Source: Limnephilus marmoratus
Lineage: Eukaryota; Arthropoda; Insecta; Trichoptera; Limnephilidae
Direction: 5' to 3'
NCBI GenBank assembly: GCA_917880885.1
Contig: OU862908.1
Coordinates: forward strand, 54,581,819-54,645,818
DNA length: 64,000 nucleotides
Position 1 is the stretch's first letter. Each line of letters opens with the position of its first letter. The notes beneath the pieces are model-generated. The model was not told the origin of the DNA and searched no databases. It was given only the letters and a program-made list of their open reading frames with translations. The translations under genes and the position numbers were made by a program. Below are positions 1 to 11,269 of the stretch, in pieces.

Positions 1-1696
1 GAAATCGTTGCATCGGAGAGTGGTCAATGTAGTTCCATTTATGAATGCTGCAGTAGAATAGTGTATTTCGTCGTGTAGTTACTGTCGGTATTCGACATCC
101 AGTAAAGACAATAAATTGTTATTTTTCAAAAATAGTAAAATGGGACAAAAATAATACAGAAATCCTGTAAAGACAATAAATTATTGTTAAAAAATAGTAA
201 GAATATATAAGAAACAATTCAGCCTAGTGGAGATACATGTTGTCTTTGGGATATTATGTCGAGGGATATTTTGTGGGGGATATTATGTCGGGGAATGAAA
301 ATGTGCATTACCATGACAGTTAGTTCCAGAATAATTTCTGCCATTATCTTATTTCTAGTATTGCGTATCGGATATGAAAAATTATCTTCGACAGCAATTT
401 GTGACTGTCACATACACCATACGAAAACCGAAAATGTATATTATATTTTAATTTCTGAAAAAATGTTCTGAACAATGTCCTGTACCTACATACATCTTTC
501 TCAGAACTCTCTCCAAGAAATCAATTACATATAAATAATATATATACGTTTCGACCGTTGCTCATAAATAATGTTTTATAACGGTTTTCTTTAGGGGTTT
601 CTTTTTCTCTGTGGGTAATTGCTTCACAGATTTAGTATTGAATTCTCAGACTGACAAAAAATATCAACGATAATAACGGCTGAATACGTTTCCAGAAAAG
701 AAAGACACCGATTACATTACTAACTATATTGTGTAGGTACTTACTTACTTTCCGAGCAGCGAGATCATAATAAATCACATACACAAAGGGGAGGAAGATA
801 TAATGTATCGTAATAATGGAGTCTAGTTATCATTTTGGTCGGAAGAAACCATAAAACAGCATGATCTTTTATATAATGGATGCTAATGGAAAGTAGAATT
901 AAGTCGCATGAAAAAATACGGCATTATTGGTGCATAAAAAGAACTTTTATATTTTTCGCAAATTACTGATTTTTATATGTCAAGATGTTACCGCTAATAA
1001 GGTATAATATCTTAGAATAGTGCTTTAACCGCTATGAGATATTTCTCTTTTGTTGTTATTAGCTTTTAGTGTAATATTTATGTTATAATTTTAGTAGTTT
1101 CTCTGTTTATTATTATCAAGATTAATTTGTAGATTTACGTATTAATTTAGTTTTTTTTTTTAATAATGTAGGTTGTTATTACTCAAATAAATAAATGTAA
1201 TTATTATTTTAATTTAATAAGGGCACCCGTAGACGAGAGACATTAGTTGCAGAGACATATAAACTATTATGCTCAAATTCAAAAAAGTCTCCTTAAAGTC
1301 GTGTTGCTCGTGTGCGCATCTCCATAAATTGAAATGGATTTTTTTTTGCCCGCAACAAATTGCCGCAACAAGACTCTCGTCTGCTGGCGTAAATTAATTT
1401 ATCAAAGAATATAATTCGTTTTCTAATGATAAATAAGTTTACTGTTTAAACCAACTTCAATCATGTACCAAGTTATTAAAATTAATCATACTGGAAAAAA
1501 ACCCAAACTTTTAAAAAATTATTTATTTCAAAATTTCAATGGTCCCAATTTAGCAATATTTCAAGAAAACACTAATATCACTCTTAAAAGGGGAAACCTT
1601 ATAAGTTAAAAACCATTATTAATTTCCGGCAAATTAACTTAAAAAAGATCTTCTATACAATGTTTACAATAAAACATTATTAAACTAACTAACTAA
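1..1696. other. AT-rich spacer, no gene seen
   Basis: No convincing gene, RNA gene or structured repeat was found. There are short AT-rich ORFs (for example 1463-1609 on the plus strand, 48 codons with an ATG), but nothing supports them as genes. A TAAC/TAAC-type short repeat (about 1684-1698) borders the LINE tail that follows. Confidence 0.5.
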
Positions 1697-1900
1697 CTAA
1701 TAATAATAATAATAATAATAATATATCTTTATTGAAAGAAATTTGCAAGATTATATCTAAAAAGTACATATTCAGTGTTATGTTTACAGTGGTTTAAAAT
1801 TACATAAGGACAAAAGGATATCAACAGAAAAAATATATAAATATGAACAGTAGATAAATTAAAAATAGAAAATAGTTATAAATTTTGGTTTTTCAGTAAT

Positions 1901-1932
1901 CTGCCTCACTAGGCTAGCCTGTGTTGAGGCAG
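1901..1932 (-). ncRNA. LINE 3'-UTR stem-loop
   Basis: On the minus strand the two arms CTGCCTCA and TGAGGCAG can pair, enclosing ACAGG-CTAG-CCTAGT, where AGG and CCT can also pair. The same layout recurs, with changed but still pairing stems, at 22219-22255, 32046-32080 and 61921-61959. The likely role is recognition of the element RNA by its own RT, as shown for UnaL2-type LINEs; that is inference here. Confidence 0.6.
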
Positions 1933-2082
1933 TAATTTTTAAATCAATTTATAAGACTTATAGATATACCTACACTTTTATTAAAAAAGTAATCACATAA
2001 TAGATTGGTTACATTAATGATAAATTTAAATAAAAGCAACCAATACATTGTTTGTATATTTCCACTGTATAATACCAAATCA

Positions 2083-3660
2083 TTAATAATTTCGAATTTG
2101 GGTGAGTGCACCGGTAAAGGCCCTATCATTATTTTTGATCCAAATTTTTATGTTATTTTTGAAAATTTTTTGGGAATCACATTTTTTAGTTCTATCTGGA
2201 AGAATGTTGTAAAGCCTTGTTGCAAGGTATCTGAAATTTCGTTGACCAAAAGTAGTATGCGTTTTGGGGATTTGTAGTAAGTCTTTGTCATTATTTCGAG
2301 TACAGCGAGTATTTAATCTTTTTTCATAGTATTTATGTATATTTGTGTATAGATGAGTAAGGATTGTTTTTGCATATATCTGCCGAACGTCAAACACATT
2401 CATAATATTGAAGATTAAGTTCGAGTCTGTAATTAGAGGTAGTCTAAGAATCAATTTTATAATAGTTTTCTGTGCCTTTATGATTGGGTCTAGTGCTGAT
2501 GCAGTACCGCCTCCCCATGCAATGATACCATACTCAATAATAGATTGACAGACTGCAAAATAAATCATTTTCAAGTGTTGTAAGTCGAGAAAGTTTCTTA
2601 TCGTTCTGAAAAAGTGCATGGTTTTTCTTATTTTGTTTGCAATTATTTGAGTGTGTATATTCCATTTGAGATATGGATCAATTGTGAGGCCGAGATACTT
2701 CATCTGTGTAGTGCGCTCAATGTAGGGACACTGACAAGATTCATCGGAATTAAAACATTTGTGTATTCTAATGGAGATATCATCATGAGGCTGACCTGTT
2801 ATATTTATGCTTGATGTGACATATTTAGTTTTCTCGGTGTTCAAAGTGAGCGTATTTGTATCTAACCACTTTTTTACAATGTTTATATCCGTTTCAGCTT
2901 TTTTGTAGACATCTACCCAAGTGTCAGCTTCAAACAGTAAAACAGTGTCATCGGCAAAACTAACTATTTTTCCCTGAATATTAATGTTACATAAGTCATT
3001 GATATATAAAAGGAACAAAGACTGTCCTAATATGCTACCTTGTGGTATGCCATAGTTAGTTGAGCACTGATTGCTAAGAGTGTTCAATATTTTAACTTGT
3101 TGCTTGCGCTCATCAAGGTAGCTCTTAAAGAAGTTAAGTTCGTTGCCTGTAATACCGATTATTTGAAGTTTGTTTATTAATTTACTGTATGATATTGTAT
3201 CGAAGGCTTTAGAAAGGTCTAAAAATATTGAAATACATTTTTTGCTTCTATCAAGATTTTTTACTATGAAGTCAGTTACGGCGGCAATAGCGTCTGAAGT
3301 ACTCTTGTTTTCTTGAAACCCGTATTGATTTTCTGAGAGTACTTTATGGCTAACCAGAAATTTTACCAACTGGGCATTGATAATTTTTTCAAATACTTTG
3401 GATAGAGTGGTCAGTATAGTTATTGGTCTGTAATTGTTTATGTCTGTCTTGTTACCTGTTTTATGTATGGGAATAACAATACCTTGTTTCAGGTTTGAGG
3501 GGAAGTGTCCTTGACTGATACTAAGGTTAATTAGGTATTCTAAAGGCAATGTAATTTCCATAGCCAGCGTTTTCAATATCTTAGTTGTTATTCCATCTAC
3601 CCCGGCAGAAGAAGTGTTTTTTAGGGAATTAATTATTTTTAGAATCTCTTCCCCTGACAC
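2083..3660 (-). pseudogene. LINE ORF2, C-terminal part: reverse transcriptase
   Basis: About 525 codons; the first codon at 3660 is GTG, and the frame is really the continuation of the endonuclease ORF after a frameshift. RT blocks are visible in order: SSAGVDGI, YRPITILTTLSKVFEK, QYGFQENKSTSDAI, the finger-palm motif ISIFLDLSKAFD, GIPQGSILG, the catalytic FADD in IVSFADDTVLLF, and the thumb motif MKYLGLTID. The C-terminal region ends in FGQRNFRYLATRLYN and a basic tail, with no zinc knuckle or RNase H seen. The catalytic residues are all present, so damage here is confined to the frame break. Function known for the family: target-primed reverse transcription of its own RNA. Confidence 0.9.
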
Positions 3661-5057
3661 TGTTTGAAAATTGAATCTTCTTTTGGGAAATTGAAGTTCT
3701 GCTTAAATAGAGCATTCGCACAATTTGGTAGACGAGAAGCAAGATTTGAACCAATATTTGTAAAAAAATTATTGATATAATCCGCAAAGAGCTTGGGGTT
3801 TTTTGAGGTATCAATAATGTTTCCGTCAATACAAAGTTTACTTATGTCCTGTTTGTCTTTAGTGTTTTGTGTATTTGTGGCTTCTCTTAGAGTTTGCCAT
3901 ATTTTTTTGGGATCGTTGTTACTTTGTTGGATTTTGTCTCTGTAGTAGATTTCTTTCGCCTTTCTAATGACTTCGCCGCATGTATTTCTATATCTTTTGT
4001 AGATGTTTAGTGATATTATGTCGTAAGGATTTTCTTTAACTTTTTTGTGTAGTGCGTTTCTTCTACGAATGCAGTTGATAATTGAAAAGTTTATCCATGA
4101 TTTCAAGGGTTTAATTTTGTTAGGATATTTTTTTGTTAAAATTGTGGTATTATTAATTAATTCATTTTTCAAAAAGTCAACAAAATAATTCCATGCATCA
4201 TCTGGGTTTTGTATTTGGAAGAGCTCTTGCCAAGATTTATTTTTAATTATGTTTTTTAGATTTTCAAAATTAATATTATTGTATATGATTGACTGATCCC
4301 TTCTGATTTTTGTGGCGTCGGATTGTAATGTGAATATTGTTGTGTAATGATCTGTAATTGTTGATTTGTAAACGATACTTTTGTTTTGTTTATTAGTTTT
4401 GACCATTATGTGATCAATGCATGATGTAGATTCATTAGCTGTTCTTGTTATTATATTTATGGTACTAATTAATCCATGGAACTCTAACATATTCAGGTAG
4501 TCGTGACATTGGTGGTGTGGATTATTTGGGAGTATGTTGATGTTCAAATATCCCATAATTATTAAATTTTTAGTATATGAAAGATTAGAGAGTGTGCTAT
4601 TAAGACTGTTAAGAAATGGTGTGATATTACGGATGGATGGAGAGCGGTATATTGCTAGAACGCAAGTATCATTATTGTGCATTATTTGCATACAGCTCGC
4701 GTCAGTAATGTTTATTTCAGTTACAACATAGTTTAGGTCATTTTTTGTGTATACCACAATTCCATCATTCTGACTATCATGGTTTGATGAGTTGAAGGAA
4801 GAGTAGTGATTTATGAATTTTGGAGTGTAAATATTTGTCAACCAACATTCTGTAAGAATTATAACATCAAAGTCTATATTTAGGTGGTTAAGCTGTATCT
4901 GGAGTTCATTAAAGTTTTTATTAATTGATCTAATATTTTGGTGCATAAAAGTGGTGTTTTTTGGATTAGCTGTCAGATATTTACATATTTTTGCATCTGA
5001 TGTTGTAAGCAAATTGTCTTGATAAATTAATTCTTCATATGTTTTGTTAAAAGCCAT
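3639..5057 (-). pseudogene. LINE ORF2, N-terminal part: EEP endonuclease (catalytic Asp replaced)
   Basis: 472 codons from an ATG at 5057. It encodes an exonuclease-endonuclease-phosphatase-fold nuclease, which nicks target DNA to prime reverse transcription. Visible motifs in order: HQNIRSI near residue 40 (the Asn), TECWL (the catalytic Glu), MGYLN where the family has G-D-x-N, SCIDHIMVK, and the terminal TDH. The Asp-to-Tyr change is seen directly (codon TAT at about 4549-4551) and should cripple cleavage. The remainder is the linker towards the RT. The frame ends at 3639, just after the RT domain begins in another frame, so a small indel near 3660-3680 splits ORF2. Confidence 0.85.
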
Positions 5058-5314
5058 ATTATAATTTATATTACAAAAAAGAAAAATAGTTTAATTAATT
5101 TTAATGAGAGCTCCACTAACCCGTGGCCATCACTGGGGATTTCAACCTTTGATTGAATGTGAAGGAGTTGAATTATTGTTGCAATAAACAAATAAAAGTG
5201 CGAAATATGACTCACCATACTGAGGGGAATAGACCCAGTGAACGACCGGTGAGAGGGGCTCTCACTAAAAAAGCTAAACTATTTTTTTTAGATCATCCGA
5301 ATGTTTGATGTATA

Positions 5315-6061
5315 TTATCCTATCACTTTCATTTTTTTAGCCATTATTTTACATTCTTTAAACCAGACGAATTTGTATCCCATTTCTTTTGCTTTCGTTT
5401 TTGATCTCCACAAAAGATCTTTGAAATAGGCACCAAGGATTTCACTAACAAAGATCTTCTGAAATACGTTTCCTTGGGTTGAGGTTAGGTTCAGTTGTTT
5501 CCTGTTTTGTAGAATCTGCCGTCTTTTTTGGGGGTTGGTAAATCTGACGTGGAATTTTGGGGGGGCTCCTGGACGTCGGTCCGGTATTTTCTTGATATCG
5601 AGAATATCTTCGCCTTTTAAGTCAACACCCGTGACTGCGACCACCCGTTTGATTGTTTCTGCAGGCTGCTCACCCTCTCTTTCAGGAATCCCAGCAAATT
5701 CGAGGGTGTCTTCACGAGATTTTTGCTCCACTTCTGCCAATCTGACTTCAAGGCTCTTTATTATTCCATCTTTTGCCGTCAGTTCCTTTTTCAATGATTC
5801 CACTTCGGAAACCAGTTTAATTATGGTCTCCATCTTGAGGTGGAGGTATTGACGGCTGATGAAGTCTCTTGTGCTTCTGCTTTCTTGGTTTTCATCGTCA
5901 ATTTTTTTTATTATTGCTTGTTTAAATATTTCTAGTTTTTTCTCCATATTCGTCTCCATTTTCTCCAGCAGTACTTCAATATTTATATTTTGGGACTCCG
6001 ATGTAACTGATGTCCCGGTCGTTTGTCCTTTACTTCTAAGATTTTTTTCTGATGTTGACAT
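5315..6061 (-). CDS. LINE ORF1 protein (L1-ORF1p-like, coiled coil plus RRM-like)
   Basis: 248 codons from an ATG at 6061. Residues 1-25 are Ser/Thr-rich and low complexity. Residues about 25-115 are strongly charged and heptad-like, with a likely coiled coil around ESLKKELTAKDGIIKSLEVR. The following part, starting near LEFAGIPE and ending near KFVWFKECKIMAKK, has the pattern of the RRM-like and C-terminal domains of L1-type ORF1 proteins, which trimerise and bind the element RNA as chaperones. The C-terminus looks shortened: in another frame the DNA just downstream reads on in the style of this family to a stop at about 5274, consistent with loss of one A from the A-run at about 5330-5337 (plus-strand T-run). 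The element's ORF2 follows 257 bp downstream. Confidence 0.75.
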   Translation of the reverse strand: MSTSEKNLRSKGQTTGTSVTSESQNINIEVLLEKMETNMEKKLEIFKQAIIKKIDDENQESRSTRDFISRQYLHLKMETIIKLVSEVESLKKELTAKDGIIKSLEVRLAEVEQKSREDTLEFAGIPEREGEQPAETIKRVVAVTGVDLKGEDILDIKKIPDRRPGAPPKFHVRFTNPQKRRQILQNRKQLNLTSTQGNVFQKIFVSEILGAYFKDLLWRSKTKAKEMGYKFVWFKECKIMAKKMKVIG

Positions 6062-6345
6062 TTTGAGAACTGGGTTTTGATAGTAAGGTCAAACACTGGC
6101 TATGTTACCCTTTATTTGACACTTGGTTCACTTGCGAAGAAAGAGTATTATTTACTTCGTAAAACTGTCAATTAATGAATCCCCGGTGGAAAAAAAACAA
6201 TGTCCAAGAATAAAATGATGAATTCCTATCAGTTTTGACAAATGCATGTAACGTTTGTTCGCTTATAATCAAATAATATCAATTAATTTCGGGAGCAGAG
6301 CAAAACACAAACTGTCACTCGATTGTAGGTATTGTTGAATGAACT

Positions 6346-6733
6346 GACTAACCATCACGCCGTTTCCCCGAAGGGGTAGGCAGAGAGGACGGACCGCCAA
6401 ACAACTCGATCTTGGCACACACTCCTTGGCTCGTTCACATTCATGCATCGTCTCGTACATGCTCTTCTATTATTCCGACTCTTCACGTGGCCCGACTCAA
6501 GTATCTGATTCACTTGGTCGTGCCATGTCTTCCTCGGTCATCCCCGACTTCTTCTTCCATTCACATTTGCGTCACATATTCTCCATACACTTCTCTCCTC
6601 GTTCATTTGCTCTACATGCCCAAACCATCTGAGCGTTACTTTATTAATCTTACTCATTACGCTTACATCAGCCTTGCATTCTTCGCGAATCTCTACATAT
6701 CTCACACGATCGTACATGGTTTTACCACACTTT
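6346..6733 (-). mobile_element. 3' fragment of the 52.7-55.3 kb LINE family
   Basis: Aligns by eye to 52694-53075: both begin with ACTAACCATCACGCCGTTTC-type sequence and run through the part encoding the C-terminal end of the RT ORF (LRWFGHVERM-type region). The reading frame is broken here. It is a 5'-truncated copy, as is usual for LINEs, and has drifted further than the 52.7 kb copy. It lies just beyond the 5' end of the 1.7-6.2 kb LINE. Confidence 0.8.
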
Positions 6734-6739
6734 AAAACT

Positions 6740-8305
6740 TTAAATTATATATTTTTTACTGTGTGTGTGTTGTATAGTTTGATTAAAATTAATTTCATGA
6801 TTCTACCTTGGGTTGTTAATAGTTGAAAGCCTGTAAGAGATTATTAAATTATATGTAGTAAGTAGGTATACAATTTGGGTAAGGACATTAGAGTAAGGAG
6901 CGCTTGGGGTAAATTTTAAATATGTTAATTGCTCAATGAACTTGCTGAAATTTATTGTTATTATGATTACTAGATCATAACAATATTTAATCTGAACCAA
7001 AAAATGCGTGCTAGTTTATGTCCTAAATCCAATCAAATTGACCCTGCTTCTAAGAAACATTTCAGTTTTCTTTACATCAGTTATATCAGAATTTTAAGAA
7101 AAAACATAACTTGATAAATAATGTCATGACGCATAAGTTTCACTTTACAAATAAGTCTATGTATTCTTGTAGATAGCTATAAGTTATGCCACAATATTAG
7201 ACTTATCGTCTTATATTAATTTAGGTACCTAAAGAAAAAAATGTACTTTGCTGCGTGAATTTTAGTACAAAACTGAAAACCAAAACGGGGCCAAGGCTTT
7301 TAGGGAGTATACATTTTCATCTTATCTAAAGTTGCCTCATTTATAATATTTTAAGAAATCGCTAATTATACAAATGCTTACTCAGAACATTTGCCGCAAA
7401 TAGTCTAACATTTGTTTATTACACACCAAGGTCGACTTTTCCCAAATTCATAACAAAGTGTACAAAAATACAAGATCTTCTAAATATTTTCTTAACTATC
7501 CTAATAATTTCATCATGCCGTATCTGAAAAAGATTTTTTTAAAGTCTAGAACAGTTTTAGAGCGAAATCTAATTATGATAATAGAGAGACAGTTTGTTTT
7601 TCTAGGAAAACGATTAATCTAGATTGAACCCCTCAGAGAGTTTTTCGCTAATGGTTCCTACTCACAATCAGTGTCTGGTAAACGCTGCGGGCGTCCAATT
7701 TACGCCATCTTAAAGTTTCCATTTACACCCTCCCCCCACACCCCCACCGCCATTGGATTAAAATTTCGTAAGAGATGATTGATAGCGTTACAATCACGAT
7801 AATTACTTGTGAATTCTCACTGGTAATAAAGATTGTGTATAACAAAGCCATCGCGGTGAGCATTTAAAGAAAGGGAAAGATAAAAAGAAGGTTTCCGATT
7901 TCACAATTAGTAGATTACTGTTTCTATTTGTGATACTGTTTATTAAATTGTCTGACATATATTGCTTTTCAATATAACACTGCGTTATAAATTAATCCTT
8001 CTTCTCTTCTTTCATTCCATATCCATTTTATCTCCCATCTTCCGTAACTTGGCGAATAAGGGCTGCAGTAGTTTTACTAACTCTGTACATTAGTACTTTT
8101 AACCAGATTTTTTAATAGGCTATGAGTAGACACCATCATACAATATTTTGTTAGAATAGTTAAGCATTCTCATTACTGAGATACTTTGTTTATGACTCGT
8201 TTGAATAGACTTGGACGAACTTCGTTTTTTAACACAGATTTTCAAACAGTGACTTTCGATTTAGAATGCATGGCAATATCAAGCAATGCCAAGAGTTTTG
8301 TTTTT
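6740..8305. other. AT-rich spacer, no gene seen
   Basis: Only short chance ORFs and homopolymer runs. A C-rich stretch (about 7727-7751) stands out in composition but has no visible function. Confidence 0.5.
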
Positions 8306-8307
8306 AG

Positions 8308-8595
8308 ATTAGCTCCACACAGGAGGCCCTGAGGAAAAAAATGCCCTCAGCGCCTATGTCATCTTTGGGGTAATGCTGTGTGGAGGGTATTTTTCGGGAA
8401 AGGAAGGAGAGGAAGTTCTAGGGGAAAAAAGGAATGAGAGGTAGGTAGGAATCTAGGGTCAAAGTGTCCAGGAATGACGACGTGAGAATTCATCCATCCC
8501 ATTGCAGTGCAAGACGATGGGACGAGGGAGTCCGGTTGGAGAGGTCAAAGGGTCTCCCTCAACCAATCTCTCCCGAACTGGTCCGTGTGTTGTTT
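8308..8595 (-). mobile_element. SINE-B copy (long subtype, truncated)
   Basis: Shares with 39.7, 41.5, 47.3 and 56.9 kb the sequence beginning GCTCCACACAGGAGGCCCTG, the GTCATCTTTGGGG core and the GTGTGGAGGGT block. It contains the extra internal segment (GTGTCCAGGAATGACG...) that is missing from the 39.7 and 47.3 kb copies. The 3' tail lies at the left. The region corresponding to the 5' head (GGGAGGCGGG...) is lost. Confidence 0.75.
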
Positions 8596-9439
8596 CGCCT
8601 TTCTACCTCTTTTAATATTTTACTAATTTTGGAATTCTTTCATCCCTTCAAGTTTTCTTGAACTTTTCTTTTGGCTCTGATCGATATTTAAATTTTTAAG
8701 GCTTTGCATGTGTGTAGTAGGGACGGAAAATTCCTCCCCTACGTCACACAAGCCTTCATGAAAATTGGACCCTTATTTTCTTTGATAACTACAGAAAGCT
8801 ACTTAAAGCTCCCTTGTACTACATACCTTTAGATATATATGTACTTAACTAATGAATACGTTATTTACGACCTTGAACGTAAATATTTTCGTATTTATGT
8901 TGTAATTAAACTCCATCAAACGTTGTGTAATTTTTTTGATTTATGATATGGGACTTTAATTACTTTCTCTTTTTGTGGTAACCTTTTGATTCTAAACAGA
9001 GCGTTGAGTTTCAAACTGTATTGGTCTCTCTCTTGCAAATCTAACTTTAAATAATTTCTCTAAATGGGCTAACTTTCCTTTGTCGCTTATTATGATTCCC
9101 TACATCCTAACAAACTCTTAAATAAACTGTACTAATCGAAATTACACATGTTTAATTGAACAGATAATTAAGTATAACTCAAATGGTTAATTGTTAGTAA
9201 ATTTGATCATGGTTGTTTTATGTCTGCCTGGCACTCCTCCACTATGATTCAGCTGCTATAAGGTACATATAAAGATGGGTTTAGTAGGTTAATGTAATTA
9301 ATAGATTGCATATTAGACGAACTCAGAATACCCCTTTTCTGCCGAAAATTTGGCTCCTATCCTCCTGCAAGTAAACCAGGTGATCAAATTCTTACTAGAA
9401 ATTCGCACAATCTTCTGGCGCGGATCGGCTGATTGATAC

Positions 9440-9718
9440 CTAAGTTACCGCGTCCCAACCGTCCTTCCTCTTGCCATCATGCACTGCCTTCAGGTCGTCA
9501 TCCGAGCCTAGATACCCCCAAATTCCTACTCCTCCAAGGTCTACTATTTACTTAGGGCGAACCGGTTTCGTCCTATATGCAATCATATACTCACGGTATT
9601 GTGTAGAGTTACGGGTCGTGAATCCTCCCTCCACGTACAAGAAATGATGTGAGAGTAACTCTGTCGAGTCTAAAACGCTAGCTGTAAGCGGGTCCACATC
9701 AATCAATGTACAGTACAT
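9440..9718 (-). pseudogene. eroded coding segment of unknown identity
   Basis: On the minus strand an ATG at 9718 opens a 56-codon frame to a stop at 9548-9550; the same frame then continues 35 more codons to a stop at 9440-9442. The translation is not low-complexity: it contains LLSHHFLYVEGGFTTRNSTQ before the stop and GIWGYLGSDDDLKAVHDGK after it. The base composition is richer in GC than the flanks, and it ends sharply on both sides. I do not recognise the family; a decayed transposon or gene exon is most likely. A possible intron with a GTAAGT donor (about 9740-9745, minus strand) lies upstream. Confidence 0.4.
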
Positions 9719-10096
9719 AAAAAGATATATATGTAAACTTACGTTTGGGTAGGATTATAACTCACAATATGAAACTAGCCAATCTCATATTCCGAGCTCG
9801 GATCCCTCGCATAGAATTCTGCGAAATTCTAAGTTTGGTAACCGAATATATACATATTAAAAGTGGGTGATATTAATAGATACTAGTAGACTAAGAAATT
9901 ATTTTCGGTTTGTTCTGGAGTGCCGAAAATTCCAAGCTTTTTGATTTGTTTGGTTGACAATTTTATTTAAGAGATTGCCATCTCTATTATGTGTTTGGTT
10001 AATGGTCCTTGCTTTTAAGGAGCGACCACTGCCTCCTATTGTTGAACTGTTTTTCTAAATTTTCCCCCTAGGTTCAACTTTTGGTAAAACTTTTAC

Positions 10097-11268
10097 TATC
10101 CCGTGATTTTTCAGTTGTTTCATGTAAATGATTGATACTTTTTATTTGGCTATCCCGTGATTTTTCAACTGCTTCTTGTAAATGATTGATGTCTATGAGA
10201 GTAATTACTTTACAAAATTTTTCTCGAATCTTCCTTGTAATTCTTCAATACTCTTCTATTTGACTATCCCGTGATTTGTCAACTGTTTCATGTAAATGAT
10301 TGATACCTACGAGAGTAATTACTCCACAAAATTTTACTCGAATCTTCCTTGTAATTCTTCAATACTCTTCTATTTGACTATCCCGTGATTTGTCAACTGT
10401 TTCATGTAAATGATTGATACTTTTTATTAGACTATCCCGTGATTTTTCAACTGCTTCTTGTAAATGATTAATGTCTATGAGAGTAATTACTCCACAAAAT
10501 TTTACTCGAATCTTCCTTGTAATTCTTCAATACTCTTCTATTTGACTATCCCGTGATTAGTCAACTGTTTCATGTAAATGATTGATACTTTTTATTAGGC
10601 TATCCCGTGATTTTTCAACTGCTTCTTGTAAATGATTGATGTCTATGAGAGTAATTACTCCACAAAATTTTACTCGAATCTTCCTTGTAATTCTTCAATA
10701 CTCTTCTATTTGACTATCCCGTGATTTGTCAACTGTTTCATGTAAATGATTGATACTTTTTATTAGGCCATCCCGTGATTTTTCAACTGCTTCTTGTAAA
10801 TGATTGATGTCTATGAGAGTAATTACTCCACAAAATTTTACTCGAATCTTCCTTGTAATTCTTCAATACTCTTCTATTTGACTATCCCGTGATTTGTCAA
10901 CTGTTTCATGTAAATGATTGATACTTTTTATTAGACTATCCCGTGATTTTTCAACTGCTTCTTGTAAATGATTGATGTCTATGAGAGTAATTACTCCACA
11001 AAATTTTACTCGAATCTTCCTTGTAATTCTTCAATACTCTTCTATTTGACTATCCCGTGATTTGTCAACTGTTTCATGTAAATGATTGATACTTTTTATT
11101 AGGCTATCCCGTGATTTGTCAACTGTTTCATGTAAATGATTGATACCTACGGGAGTAATCCTTCTATAAATTTTTCCTCGAATATTCCATGTAATTCTTC
11201 AATACTCTTTTATTTGACTATCCCGTGATTTTCCAAATGTTTGTTGTACCTATTATTTGTCTAGCTAT
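10097..11268. repeat. higher-order tandem array, 168 bp unit (54 + 114 bp)
   Basis: Every monomer begins TATCCCGTGATTT. The starts fall at 10097, 10151, 10265, 10379, 10433, 10547, 10601, 10715, 10769 (first base changed), 10883, 10937, 11051, 11105 and 11219, so the steps are 54 and 114 bp alternating, without any indel; one 54 bp monomer is missing at 10265-10378. The short monomer ends in TTTTTATTAGGC. The long one contains GAGAGTAATTACTCCACAAA and ends in CTTCTATTTGAC. The edges are more diverged than the centre, as expected for an array kept uniform by unequal crossing-over. The 168 bp period is near nucleosome length, like many insect satellites. Confidence 0.95.
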
Positions 11269-11269
11269 A

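Larger units (their letters stand above)
1698..6190 (-). mobile_element. near full-length non-LTR retrotransposon (CR1/L2/Jockey-like LINE)
   Basis: A minus-strand LINE with the usual order ORF1, then ORF2 (endonuclease followed by reverse transcriptase), then 3' UTR. The 3' end is a TAA/ATT microsatellite tail at about 1698-1731, typical of CR1/L2-type LINEs rather than a poly(A). The 3' UTR carries a hairpin at 1901-1932. ORF1 is 5315-6061 and ORF2 spans about 2083-5057. The 5' boundary is an estimate, since I found no target duplication. Two frame breaks and a changed endonuclease residue make this copy almost certainly inactive, though its ORFs are still long and it is probably a fairly young insertion. 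Clade assignment is inference from motif spacing and tail type. Confidence 0.88.

Noticed and set aside
1463..1609. 48-codon ATG-started ORF
   Set aside because: Length is not unusual for AT-rich DNA, Asn/Lys/Leu-rich, no supporting signals.
9790..9820. Cluster of SacI, BamHI and EcoRI sites resembling a cloning-vector polylinker
   Set aside because: Order and spacing do not match a known polylinker as I remember it, and the flanks are genomic in character; taken as coincidence.
10097..11268. CRISPR-like array
   Set aside because: Units are contiguous tandem monomers without unique spacers, in a eukaryotic context.
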